From JBOGFI01 sp050743365 (GTDB lineage Bacteria; Actinomycetota; Acidimicrobiia; IMCC26256; JACDBD01): a stretch of 34,620 bases of DNA. The stretch lies in contig JBOGFI010000070.1 of assembly GCA_050743365.1 (NCBI GenBank), positions 1 to 34,620 of the forward strand, read 5' to 3'. The notes beneath the pieces are model-generated. The model was given only the letters and a program-made list of their open reading frames with translations. It was not told the DNA's origin and made no database searches. The translations under genes and the position numbers were made by a program. Shown piece by piece: positions 8,409-16,016 of this stretch; within the stretch, counting starts at the first letter, position 1; each line of letters begins with the position of its first letter.

Positions 8409-9863
8409 TCAGGTCACCGCCTCGGCGGGAGTCGCGCACCCGACTTGGAGCAGCAGAAGCATCGTCGCCAACGACCGCCACGGCCGCCAGGATTCCGTGA
8501 TCGACGCAGTGTCGCCCGCGTCGGGAGCAAGCTGACCCAGGGCTCGGCGCACGCGCGGATCCGATGAAGGGAACGCGTCGCGCTCGCCCAGCCGGAGCGC
8601 GAGCAGCTGCGCCGCGCCTGATCCGACACCGGCGACTGCCGTCACGGAGGCGATCAGCCCGCCAAGGGCGGCACTGCCGTCGAGCTGAACATCTCCGGCC
8701 ACGACCGCTCTGGCGAACCCCTGGACCGCCTGGGTCACTTGTTGAGGCAAGCCGATCGCGCCCAGCTCGGCGGTGGCCAAAGCGTCCGCTGAGGGGAACG
8801 CGTGTGCGAGCCCGTGTGTGAGCCCCGGGATCGTCGGCCCGTGACGCTCTGCCAACCGTCCCATCCGCTCACGCGCGGTGTCGAGGGCGCAGTGCTCGCC
8901 GACGATGGCCTGAACTCCGACCTCGAACGGGCCCCAGGCGCCCGGCACCCGAAGCCCCGGATGCGCTGCTACCAGCGGACCGAGCAGGACATCCTCGGCG
9001 AGATCACGCTCGGCAGGAGCGAGATCGGTGTCGAGACCGAACATGCGCCCGACGCGCTCCACCACATGGATCAACCCTTCCCAATACGGAAGGTGGGCAC
9101 GGAGTAGCAAGTGGTCCGTGCCCCCGGGGTGCACCTCCAGCACCCCTGGGTCGCCATCGATGACGATGGTGCGGCGGTAGACACCCGACTCGACGGCCTC
9201 GACACCGGGGATCGCCCGAGCGGCAAGGAACCCGATCATCGCCTCCCAGTCGAACGGCGTTCCGAACGGCAGCCGGAGCGTGAGGCCCCCGTCGGCCGCG
9301 AGTCGGTCAGTGCACCGTCGACGCTGTCGCAGTTCGCGGGGCGAGGCATGGAAGACCTCGCGCGTTGTCCGGTTGAACTGGCGGAGGCTCCCGAAGCCCG
9401 ACGCGAACGCGATCTCCGCGATCGCCAGATCCGAGTCGTCCAGTAGCCGGCGGGCGAAGTGTGCTCGCCGTGACCGGGCAAGTTGGTCAGGGGTGACTCC
9501 GAGGTGCTCGTTGAACAGGCGGCGCAGGTGTCGCGGAGAGATGCCCAGCCGGCGACCCAGCCCAGCCTCGGTCCCGTCGTCCAGCGTCCCACCGATGATC
9601 ATCTGCACCGCTCGGCACACGAGCTCTGGCGCATCCGCGGCAACCGCGTCGGCGACCCGGTACGGACGGCATCGAAGGCAGGCCCGGAACCCGGCCGCTT
9701 CGGCCGCAGCCGCGAGCTCGAAGGTGCGGACGTTCTCGGCGCGCGGCCTGGCTGCGCAGCCGGGGCGACAATAGATCCCGGGACATTCTCGCACCGGCCG
9801 ACGCGGTCGAACACTACGTCGAGGCGTGTCGCGACTGGGGTCGGACGCACCTCGCGGGAGCAA
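8409..9863 (-). CDS. Ada-AlkA fusion DNA alkylation repair protein and regulator, N-terminus replaced
   Basis: Three parts are visible in the 484-aa frame. First is the Ada methylphosphotriester zinc domain, with Cys ligands in GIYCRPGC and ACLRCRP. Next is an AraC-type helix-turn-helix (GISPRHLRRLFNEHLGVTPDQLARSRR, then IAEIAFASGFGSLRQFNR). Last is an AlkA-like 3-methyladenine glycosylase domain. In the last, the catalytic Asp appears kept (DAFPSSD), but the helix-hairpin-helix is VAGVGSGAAQ instead of the usual GIGPWTA type. Homology starts only at GIYC: the normal roughly 30 preceding residues are replaced by an Arg/Pro-rich stretch that reads through the opposite-strand remnant at 9783-10282. 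Start and expression are therefore uncertain. Confidence 0.82.
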   Translation of the reverse strand: MLPRGASDPSRDTPRRSVRPRRPVRECPGIYCRPGCAARPRAENVRTFELAAAAEAAGFRACLRCRPYRVADAVAADAPELVCRAVQMIIGGTLDDGTEAGLGRRLGISPRHLRRLFNEHLGVTPDQLARSRRAHFARRLLDDSDLAIAEIAFASGFGSLRQFNRTTREVFHASPRELRQRRRCTDRLAADGGLTLRLPFGTPFDWEAMIGFLAARAIPGVEAVESGVYRRTIVIDGDPGVLEVHPGGTDHLLLRAHLPYWEGLIHVVERVGRMFGLDTDLAPAERDLAEDVLLGPLVAAHPGLRVPGAWGPFEVGVQAIVGEHCALDTARERMGRLAERHGPTIPGLTHGLAHAFPSADALATAELGAIGLPQQVTQAVQGFARAVVAGDVQLDGSAALGGLIASVTAVAGVGSGAAQLLALRLGERDAFPSSDPRVRRALGQLAPDAGDTASITESWRPWRSLATMLLLLQVGCATPAEAVT

Positions 9864-10282
9864 CGGGCCTCACACGGCTGTGCGAGCTCCTCGAGCGTGT
9901 CGTCGACGCAGGATCGGTCACGTCGAACCCCCTGTTCGCGGGCTGGCGCGCGATCGCGCTCCCCGACGACCCCGCGGGTCGCGCCGCGCAGCTCCTGTTC
10001 GTCGCGCGCGAGCAGCGCGGCGGGCCCCACGTCGTCGCCGTGCTCGCGAGCGACCTCACGCCGCTCGAGGCCGTGATCGCCAGCGGCGGCCCCGACGCCG
10101 CCGCGCTCTACGGGTGGCCCGAGCCCTACCCCGACGCGGCTTCGCTGACCGAGCGCCATACCGCCGCCATACGCCTCACCGATCGACTCGTTGCCCCCGC
10201 CTACGCCACGCTGGACGAGCGCGAGGGCGCCAAGCTCCTCGCAATGCTCGACGAGCTCGGCGCCGCCACGACGGAGAACTGA
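9783..10282 (+). pseudogene. 5'-truncated SCO6745-like protein
   Basis: The rightward frame reads PADAVEHYVEACRDWG at the left edge, then LLERVVDAGSVTSNPLFAGWRAI, AAQLLFVAREQRGGPHVVAV and APAYATLDEREGAKLLAMLDEL before a stop at 10280-10282. This pattern (a helical half, LF-A-WRA-LP-P, then LREHRGDGH-like and a C-terminal L-LLD-L helix) is that of actinobacterial SCO6745/SalK-type winged-helix proteins. The first roughly 100 residues are absent and no ATG or GTG occurs in frame until GTG 10040, so the intact gene was cut at its 5' end. The breakpoint coincides with the start of the Ada homology on the other strand. Confidence 0.68.
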
Positions 10283-10541
10283 CACTCGTCGGCCTGCCTC
10301 GCCCGGCGAGTTGACGTCGAGATCGACACGCAGCGCATCATCGCCGCGATCGGCGAGCTCCTCCCGCCCGACGGGAGGCTGCGCCGCACCCCCGACGCCT
10401 GAGGAGGTCGCTCGCACATGCCCGTCCGGCAAGCCTGAGTGAGACCCCCGCCGGCCCGCGGTCAGCCATCGTGCCACCGCGGGACCTGGGTGGCCGTGAC
10501 AACATCGCGTGAGCATCCGCGGATGACCGTTCGAGAGGAGC
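10283..10541. other. Gap with a possible gene scrap
   Basis: The rightward frame ending in TGA near 10400 reads VDVEIDTQRIIAAIGELLPP, which resembles a real C-terminal helix but has no start and no recognisable family. Nothing else in this gap looks coding. GAGAGGAG at 10533-10540 is the likely ribosome site of the next gene. Confidence 0.3.
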
Positions 10542-11015
10542 GTGGTGGCGCGCAGCGTCCGGCTGACTGCCGAGGAGGCGTGGGAGGTGCTCGCGCACGC
10601 CCACACCGGCATCCTCACGACGCTGCGGCGCGACGGTGTGCCGATCTCGCTCCCGGTGTGGTTCGTTGCGCTCGACCGCCGCATCTACGTGACCGGGCAG
10701 TCGCACACGAAGAAGTTCGCCCGACTCCGTCACGACCCGCGGGTGTCCTTCCTCGTCGAGTCAGGGGTTCGATGGGCGGAGCTCGTCGGCGTGCACCTGA
10801 CCGGGACGGCCCGGGTGATCGACGATCCGTCGCTGCTCCCGCGCGTGGCCGCCGCGCTCGCCGAGAGGTACACGCGGTTCCGCACACCCCGCGAGCACAT
10901 GCCCGACGCGACGCGCGCTCACTACGAGACGCCGACGACCACGATCGCGATCACCCCCGACGAGCGCATCATCTCCTGGGACAACTCCCGGCTCTTCGCC
11001 GAGGAGCCGGCGTAG
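10542..11015 (+). CDS. Pyridoxamine 5'-phosphate oxidase family protein (F420/FMN-binding)
   Basis: The 157-aa protein has the split-barrel pattern of small PNPOx-like proteins: ILTTLRRDGVPISLPVWF, RRIYVTGQSHTKKFARLRHDPRVSFLVE, then ELVGVHLTGTARVIDD. Many actinobacterial members bind F420 or flavin and reduce diverse substrates. Two adjacent GTG codons (10542, 10545) are possible starts; a GAGAGGAG sequence precedes both closely. The SDR at 11023 starts seven bases after its stop, so the two form an operon. Confidence 0.85.
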   Translation: MVARSVRLTAEEAWEVLAHAHTGILTTLRRDGVPISLPVWFVALDRRIYVTGQSHTKKFARLRHDPRVSFLVESGVRWAELVGVHLTGTARVIDDPSLLPRVAAALAERYTRFRTPREHMPDATRAHYETPTTTIAITPDERIISWDNSRLFAEEPA

Positions 11016-11022
11016 CACGGCG

Positions 11023-11838
11023 GTGAAGAGCCTCGCCGGCGCCGTCGCGGTCGTCACCGGCGCGAGCCGCGGCATCGGGAAGGGCTGCGCCCTCGAGCTC
11101 GCGGCAGCAGGGGCCACGGTGTACGTCACGGGCCGGACGGTGCGGGAGGATCCCTCGCCGCTGCCCGGCAGCATTGAGGCCACCGTCGACGAGATGGGTC
11201 GGCTCGGCGGCGATGGGGTGGCGGTGCGCTGCGACCACGCCGACGACGAGGACGTCGAGGCGCTCTTCGGGCGGATCGTCGGCGAGCGAGGCCGCCTCGA
11301 CGTGCTCGTCAACAACGCATTCGCTGTCCCTACGCACATGGACCCGCGGGTGCCGTTCTGGGAGACGTCGGTTACCGACTGGGACGCCATGATCGACGTC
11401 GGAACGCGCTCCGCGTACGTGGGCGCGCACCATGCGGCCCGGATCATGGTCTCCTCCGGCCGGGGACTCATCGTCAACGTCAGCTCGGCCGGCGCGGTCC
11501 GCTTCTTCCACCACCTCGTCTACGGGATCGGCAAGGCCGCGCTCGACCGTCTCACGAAGGACGCCGCCCGCCCGCTCGCCGCGCACGGCATCTCGATCGT
11601 GTCCGTCTGGCCCTACCTCGTGCGCACCGAGCGGGTCATGGGCATGGAGGGCATCGACCACGGGATGACCGAGTCGCCCCGGTTCACTGGTCGGGGGATC
11701 GTGGCGCTGGCGTCGGACCCGGAGGTGCAGCGCTGGAGCGGGCGAGCGGTGACCACGCGCCGCCTCGCCGACGCGTACGGCTTCGTCGACGTCGACGGCG
11801 GGCTCCCGCCGGACCAGCCCTGGCAACCCCCGGGCTGA
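11023..11838 (+). CDS. SDR family oxidoreductase (DHRS1-like)
   Basis: The 271-aa SDR begins AVAVVTGASRGIGKGCA, the Rossmann glycine motif. It has LVNNAF in place of NNAG, the catalytic Ser in NVSSAGAV and YGIGKAALDRL as the YxxxK motif. The VTGR segment after the second strand suggests NADP preference. The WPYLVRTERV loop and overall layout resemble the DHRS1 branch, whose human member reduces steroids and xenobiotic ketones; that link is by family only. It is co-directional with the PNPOx-like gene. Confidence 0.87.
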   Translation: MKSLAGAVAVVTGASRGIGKGCALELAAAGATVYVTGRTVREDPSPLPGSIEATVDEMGRLGGDGVAVRCDHADDEDVEALFGRIVGERGRLDVLVNNAFAVPTHMDPRVPFWETSVTDWDAMIDVGTRSAYVGAHHAARIMVSSGRGLIVNVSSAGAVRFFHHLVYGIGKAALDRLTKDAARPLAAHGISIVSVWPYLVRTERVMGMEGIDHGMTESPRFTGRGIVALASDPEVQRWSGRAVTTRRLADAYGFVDVDGGLPPDQPWQPPG

Positions 11839-11895
11839 GTTCGTCGCTTCGAACATGCGCGAGCTCGTCGAGCTCCCTGAGGCCGCCGCCCGTGT

Positions 11896-11953
11896 GGTCG
11901 GACGCGGTGGCCGTGGCGCGTCGAGTACGGCGTGGTCCGACCATAGGTCCGAC
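11896..11953. repeat. Three GGTCCGAC-type half-sites
   Basis: GGTCGGAC occurs at 11896-11903, its reverse complement GTCCGACC at 11935-11942, and a direct copy GGTCCGAC at 11946-11953. This makes one widely spaced inverted pair and one direct pair 12 bp apart. They lie in the leader region of the alcohol dehydrogenase gene at 12064 and may be regulator half-sites, though no regulator gene is adjacent. Confidence 0.35.
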
Positions 11954-11986
11954 AAGGAGTGAGAAGATCTTGCCAGCCGAGCCCGG

Positions 11987-12051
11987 CCGGTACGTAGGGC
12001 CGGTACGTAGGGCCGGTGCGTAGGGCCGGTGCGTAGGGCCGGTGCGTAGGG
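11987..12051. repeat. Five tandem 13-bp repeats
   Basis: CCGGTACGTAGGG occurs twice and CCGGTGCGTAGGG three times, back to back without gaps. The last unit runs into the ribosome binding site GGAGGAG (12051-12057) of the dehydrogenase starting at 12064. Thirteen is neither a codon multiple nor a helical-turn multiple, so this is a promoter-region minisatellite rather than a coding repeat or an obvious phased operator. Confidence 0.9.
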
Positions 12052-12063
12052 GAGGAGCCCACG

Positions 12064-13290
12064 ATGAGAGCGCTCGTGTTCGGCGTCGATCCCGAACCGG
12101 TGGCCGAGCCGGCGACCGAGAACCCGCTCGTGCGGATGCTCGCGCAGACGCCGATGCGGCTCCTCGACGTCGACGATCCCGGCTTCCTGCTTCCCGACTG
12201 GGTGGTCGTCCGCCCCCGGCTGACGGGGATCTGTGGGTCGGACGCCAAGCAGGTGTTCTTCGACTGGGGCGAGGTGACGATCGACAACCCGATGGTCGAC
12301 TTCTCGTCGTTCCCTCAGATCCTCGGCCACGAGGTCGTCGCCGACGTCGTGGCACTCGGTCCCGCCGCCGAGGGGCTCGAGCTCGGCGATCGGGTCGTGC
12401 TCAACCCGTGGTTGTCGTGCGCGCCCCGCGGCGTCTCACCGATCTGCCCCGCGTGCGCGGCGGGGAACCTGTCGTTGTGCTGGAGCTTCACCACCCCGCC
12501 GATCGCCCCGGGGATCCACACCGGCACCTCGAAGGATGCCACCGGTGGGTGGGCCGAGCTCATGCCGGCCCACGACTCGATGCTCTTCCGGGTCCCGGAT
12601 GCGGTTCCCGACGAGGTGGCGGTGTTCGCCGACCCGTTCGCGGTGTCGTTGCACTCGGTGACCCGCCATCCACCGACACCGGGTTCGAAGGTGCTCGTGT
12701 ACGGCGCCGGCGCACTCGGCAGCTGCGCAGTGGCGATCCTGCGGGCGTTGTACCCCGACGTCGAGGTGGGGGTCGTCGCCCGCTTCGGTGCCCAGGCTGA
12801 CCTCGCGCGGCGTCTCGGCGCCCACCGGGTGTTCGACCACGAGCCGTTGGGTGCGTTGATCGAGGACGCGGCGGCGTGGTCAGGCGGTGTCCTCCACGGG
12901 CACCACGAGCTGCCGATGGCCTATCCGGGTGGTGTCGACGTTATCTACGACACCGTGTCGAAGAAGGACTCGCTCGAGGTCTCGGTCCGTCTGCTCAAAG
13001 AGCGCGGCACCCTCGTGAAGGCAGGTGTGCACGGTCCGACATCGTGGGAGTGGACGCCGCTCTTCTTCAAGGAGCTCTCGTGGGTCGGGTCGAACGCGTT
13101 CGGCATCGAGGAGGTCGACGGCGTCCGCAAGCACGGGATCGCCCATTACCTCGACCTCGTCCAGGCCGGGCACATCGATCTCGCACCGATGCTCACGCAC
13201 ACCTTTGCGCTCGGCGACTGGCGCGCCGCCTTCGAGGCGCTGGCAACCCAGGCGACCTCCGGCGCGATCAAGGTTGCGTTCAGCTCGTAA
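12064..13290 (+). CDS. Zinc-dependent alcohol dehydrogenase (MDR superfamily)
   Basis: The 408-aa medium-chain dehydrogenase has TGICGSD (first catalytic zinc Cys), ILGHEVV (His-Glu zinc pair), GDRVVLNPWLSC and a cysteine set in PICPACAAGNLSLC that could form the structural zinc lobe. VLVYGAGALGSCAVAILRAL is the Rossmann motif. The first 50 residues before the catalytic domain are longer than usual (MLAQTPMRLLDVDDPGFLLP), a feature of a threonine/sorbitol dehydrogenase-like actinobacterial branch. ATG 12064 has GGAGGAG six bases before it. The tandem repeats directly upstream may influence expression. Substrate unknown. Confidence 0.9.
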   Translation: MRALVFGVDPEPVAEPATENPLVRMLAQTPMRLLDVDDPGFLLPDWVVVRPRLTGICGSDAKQVFFDWGEVTIDNPMVDFSSFPQILGHEVVADVVALGPAAEGLELGDRVVLNPWLSCAPRGVSPICPACAAGNLSLCWSFTTPPIAPGIHTGTSKDATGGWAELMPAHDSMLFRVPDAVPDEVAVFADPFAVSLHSVTRHPPTPGSKVLVYGAGALGSCAVAILRALYPDVEVGVVARFGAQADLARRLGAHRVFDHEPLGALIEDAAAWSGGVLHGHHELPMAYPGGVDVIYDTVSKKDSLEVSVRLLKERGTLVKAGVHGPTSWEWTPLFFKELSWVGSNAFGIEEVDGVRKHGIAHYLDLVQAGHIDLAPMLTHTFALGDWRAAFEALATQATSGAIKVAFSS

Positions 13291-13311
13291 TTCTCCCAGT
13301 CGCGAGGGCGC

Positions 13312-14133
13312 TCACCGACCGGGTGAAAGGTGGAACACCCGGCGTGCATTCCCCGTGAGGAAGAGGTCACGCGACTCGTCGTCGAGTCCGAGGTCATCGA
13401 GATCTGCGAGCGCTCTCTGCGGCGAGATCATCGGGTAGTTCGTGCCGAACAGCACCTTGGCGCGGCCGTCACCCGACATGTAGCGAACGAGCTCGGCCGG
13501 GTAGCGCCGGGCGGTGTACGCGGAGGTGTCGATGTAGACGTTCGGGTACTTGCGGGCCAGGCTGATCATCTCCTCCGTCCACGGGTACCCGATGTGCCCG
13601 GCCACGATCACCAGGTCCGGGAACTCGAGCGCGACATCGTCGAGATAGGGGATCGGCCGTCCCGTCTCCGAGCTGCGCAGGGGGCCGGTGTGGCCGACCT
13701 GGGTGCAGAACGGGACTCCGAGCTCGACGCACTCCAGGTAGAGCGGGTAATAGCGCCGGTCGTTGGGCGGCAGGCCCCACAGCCACGGGATCACCCGCAG
13801 GCCCTTGAACCCCAGTTCCCGCACACAGCGACGCAGCTCGTGAACGGCACGGACCGGGTCTCGGAGGTCGACCGCGGCAACGCCGGTGAGCCGGTCCGGG
13901 TGCGCGGCGACGTAGCCGGCGACGTCGTCGTTCGTGATGAGCGCTCCCTCCGGGCCGTCCCACGCACTGATGAGCGCCGACTCGACGCCGCCCGAGTCCA
14001 TAGCCGCGATGGTGTGATCGAGTGGGGGCGCCTGATCGGGCGCCGGTTCGCCTGTCCAGCGGCGCACGGACGCGAACATCTCATGGCGCAGGAACCGCAG
14101 GGTCGGATGCTGCATCCAGACATCGATCGCCAT
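13312..14133 (-). CDS. Amidohydrolase-2 family protein
   Basis: The 273-aa TIM-barrel hydrolase or decarboxylase starts MAIDVWMQHPT, a typical N-terminus for this family. It continues with GVAAVDLRDPVRAVHEL, ELGFKGLRVIPW, GVPFCTQVGHTGP (metal-site His), VIVAGHIGYPW (second His) and YIDTSAYTARRYP. VLFGTNYPMI stands where the metal-binding Asp motif (GSDYP) is normally found, with Asn replacing Asp. It is convergent with the alcohol dehydrogenase. Family members hydrolyse or decarboxylate ring-cleavage products; the Asp-to-Asn change raises doubt about hydrolytic activity. Confidence 0.88.
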   Translation of the reverse strand: MAIDVWMQHPTLRFLRHEMFASVRRWTGEPAPDQAPPLDHTIAAMDSGGVESALISAWDGPEGALITNDDVAGYVAAHPDRLTGVAAVDLRDPVRAVHELRRCVRELGFKGLRVIPWLWGLPPNDRRYYPLYLECVELGVPFCTQVGHTGPLRSSETGRPIPYLDDVALEFPDLVIVAGHIGYPWTEEMISLARKYPNVYIDTSAYTARRYPAELVRYMSGDGRAKVLFGTNYPMISPQRALADLDDLGLDDESRDLFLTGNARRVFHLSPGR

Positions 14134-14240
14134 GGCGGAGAGACTGCACCCGGCGACAGGCCATGTCGACCCGGGGCCCGCACGAGCGGACGTTCCCAGT
14201 GGCCAATGAGCGCTCGGCCGGCGCGACTAGAACTCCGGTC

Positions 14241-15332
14241 ATGCGACAGCTCACCTTCAAGGCACCGGGTCGACTCGTTTGGGATGACGTCGCCGCCCCG
14301 CGCTTGTCCGGGGGCGACGACGCGCTCGTTCGGCCGGTCGCCGTCGCGACCTGTGACCTCGACGCCGCCGTGATGTCAGGGCGTGCACCGTTGCCCGGAC
14401 CGTTCGCTTTCGGACACGAGTTCGTCGCCGAGGTGATCGATGTGGCCGATGGGGTCTCCACCGTCCATGCCGGTGATCTGGTGATCGTGCCCTTCCAGGT
14501 GAGCTGCGGTGTGTGCGAGAGGTGTCGACGTGGCCTCACCGCGAGCTGCGAAACGGTTGGAGCCGGGGCTGCGTTCGGGATGGCCCCGATCGCCCGGCGC
14601 GAGTGGGGGGGCGCTGAGCGATCTCGTAGCCGTTCCGTTCGCCGACGCGATGCTCGTCGTCTTGCCGAACGGCATCGACCTGGCCAGCGCCGCCAGCGTC
14701 TCCGACAACGTTCCTGACGGCTGGCGATCCGTCGCACCGCCGCTCGCGGTTGAGCCGGGTGCACCCGTACTCATCGTCGGGGGCGCCGGCGACGTCGCCC
14801 TCTACGCCCTCGCAGTGGCCGTCGCACTCGGAGCGAACGGGTGGACTATGTCGACACCGACCATCGACGACTACGAGTCGCCGAGACGATCGGCGCGACC
14901 GCGATCGAGCGAAGCATCGACGGGGCGCGCCTCGGTCGCTACCCGATAACTGTCGACCACAGTGGCGACATGGACGGGCTGCGCAGCGCCATCCGCTCGA
15001 CCGACCCGGAAGGCACGTGCACGTCGACGTCAATCTACTTCGCGCCCGAGACGCCCCTCCCGCTGCTCGACATGTACACGCGGGGCATCACCTTTCGTAC
15101 CGGCCGGGTGAACGCGCGCGCGGTGATCCCCCGAGTGTTGGACCTGATCACGGACGGCCGGTTGCGGCCCGAGCTCGCTACGAGCGAGGTCGTTGCGTGG
15201 GACGATGCCGACGTCGCACTCGCGAACCTCGAATACAAGACGGTCATCGTCCGCCGACGAGCGCGCTCCATCGGGCAACTTAACTTGCGCCCTTCAGGAT
15301 GCGACCTTGCGTTCGACCGATTGGTCGGGTAA
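14241..15332 (+). pseudogene. Zinc-dependent MDR alcohol dehydrogenase broken by two frameshifts
   Basis: Starting at ATG 14241 the frame reads as an MDR dehydrogenase: MRQLTFKAPGRLVWDDV, FAFGHEFVAEVIDV (zinc-binding His-Glu) and CGVCERCRRGLTASC (structural zinc cysteines). In a run of seven G at 14605-14611 the frame must shift; six G would continue GALSDLVAVPFADAML. At about 14841 a second shift of opposite sign restores the original frame (VDYVDTDHRRLRVAETIGA), and it then runs to a stop at 15332. Everything else is well conserved, including VLIVGGAGDVALYAL. Either the gene died recently or both shifts are base-calling errors; raw reads would decide. Confidence 0.75.
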
Positions 15333-15346
15333 ACTAGACCGATCGG
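15315..15346. promoter_or_regulatory. Probable operator and promoter of the downstream TetR operon
   Basis: GACCGATTGGTC (15315-15326) has GACC/GGTC arms, and CCGATCGG (15339-15346) is a perfect 8-bp palindrome. Between them lies TAAACT (15330-15335), which fits the actinobacterial -10 pattern TAnnnT and would start a transcript about 20 nt before GTG 15363. The ACTAGACCGATCGG context is what I would expect of a TetR half-site-rich operator. The assignment is by position and symmetry only. Confidence 0.5.
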
Positions 15347-15362
15347 ACGATCCACCGCCCTG

Positions 15363-16016
15363 GTGCCCCGCGCGCCGCTGAAGACCCCGTCCCGGGACAA
15401 GGTCCTCGACGCCGCCGAGGAGCTGTTCGCCCGGCGCGGCTTCGGCGGCGTGGGGCTGGCGGAGGTCGCGGAGCGGGCCGGGCTGGGGAAGGCGTCGCTG
15501 TTCCACCACTTCCCGAGCAAGGCGCAGCTCTACTGCGCAGTGATGGCGCGGGTGCTCACGCGCTTGGACGACACGCTCGTGCGGGCGCTCGCCGAGGGCG
15601 GCTCGCCGACCGCGCGCCTCGACCGCTGGGTCGACGCCGTGATCGACGTGCTCGCCGCCAACCGCGCTTATCCCCGGCTCCTGGTGCGGGTCCTGGTCGA
15701 GGACGAGGAGCTCCCCCGCGGTCTGCCCGAGGGCAAGGAGGCGGCCGATGCCGTGCGGCGGATCGGGACCACCGCCGTGCGGCTCCTCCACGAGGGCATG
15801 GACGCGGGCGAGTTCCGCCGCTCGAGCGCCGGTCACGTCCTCCAGTCCCTGATCGGTTCGATCGTGCACCCGCTCGCCACCGGCCGCTTCGGCGAGGAGC
15901 TCGTCGGCGGGTCGTTGTTCGACCCCGAGCAGCTCACGCGTCGCAAGCAGGTCGTCAAGCGGCTGCTGCACGCGGGGATCGTCGAGCGCACCGACAAGGA
16001 GGACGCGCGGACATGA
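15363..16016 (+). CDS. TetR family transcriptional regulator
   Basis: The 217-aa regulator has the helix-turn-helix KVLDAAEELFARRGFGGVGL, AEVAERAGLGKASLFHHFPSKAQLYCAVM, typical of TetR. The ligand domain contains HPLATGRFGEELVGG. GTG 15363 is the only sensible start before the DNA-binding domain. Its stop overlaps the ATG of the monooxygenase at 16013 by four bases, so the regulator leads an operon that probably extends to 21076. It is the counterpart of the TetR and monooxygenase pair at 4788-6831, but is arranged in tandem rather than divergently. Confidence 0.9.
   Translation: MPRAPLKTPSRDKVLDAAEELFARRGFGGVGLAEVAERAGLGKASLFHHFPSKAQLYCAVMARVLTRLDDTLVRALAEGGSPTARLDRWVDAVIDVLAANRAYPRLLVRVLVEDEELPRGLPEGKEAADAVRRIGTTAVRLLHEGMDAGEFRRSSAGHVLQSLIGSIVHPLATGRFGEELVGGSLFDPEQLTRRKQVVKRLLHAGIVERTDKEDART

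Noticed and set aside
11855..11962. Small 35-residue ORF upstream of the alcohol dehydrogenase
   Set aside because: No ribosome binding site and no recognisable pattern; it overlaps the GGTCCGAC sites, so it is more likely leader DNA.
10969..12330. Leftward frame of 453 codons with repeated ALRTGPTHRPY-like units
   Set aside because: The peptide repeats are a by-product of the five 13-bp DNA repeats and the frame is antisense to an SDR and a dehydrogenase.
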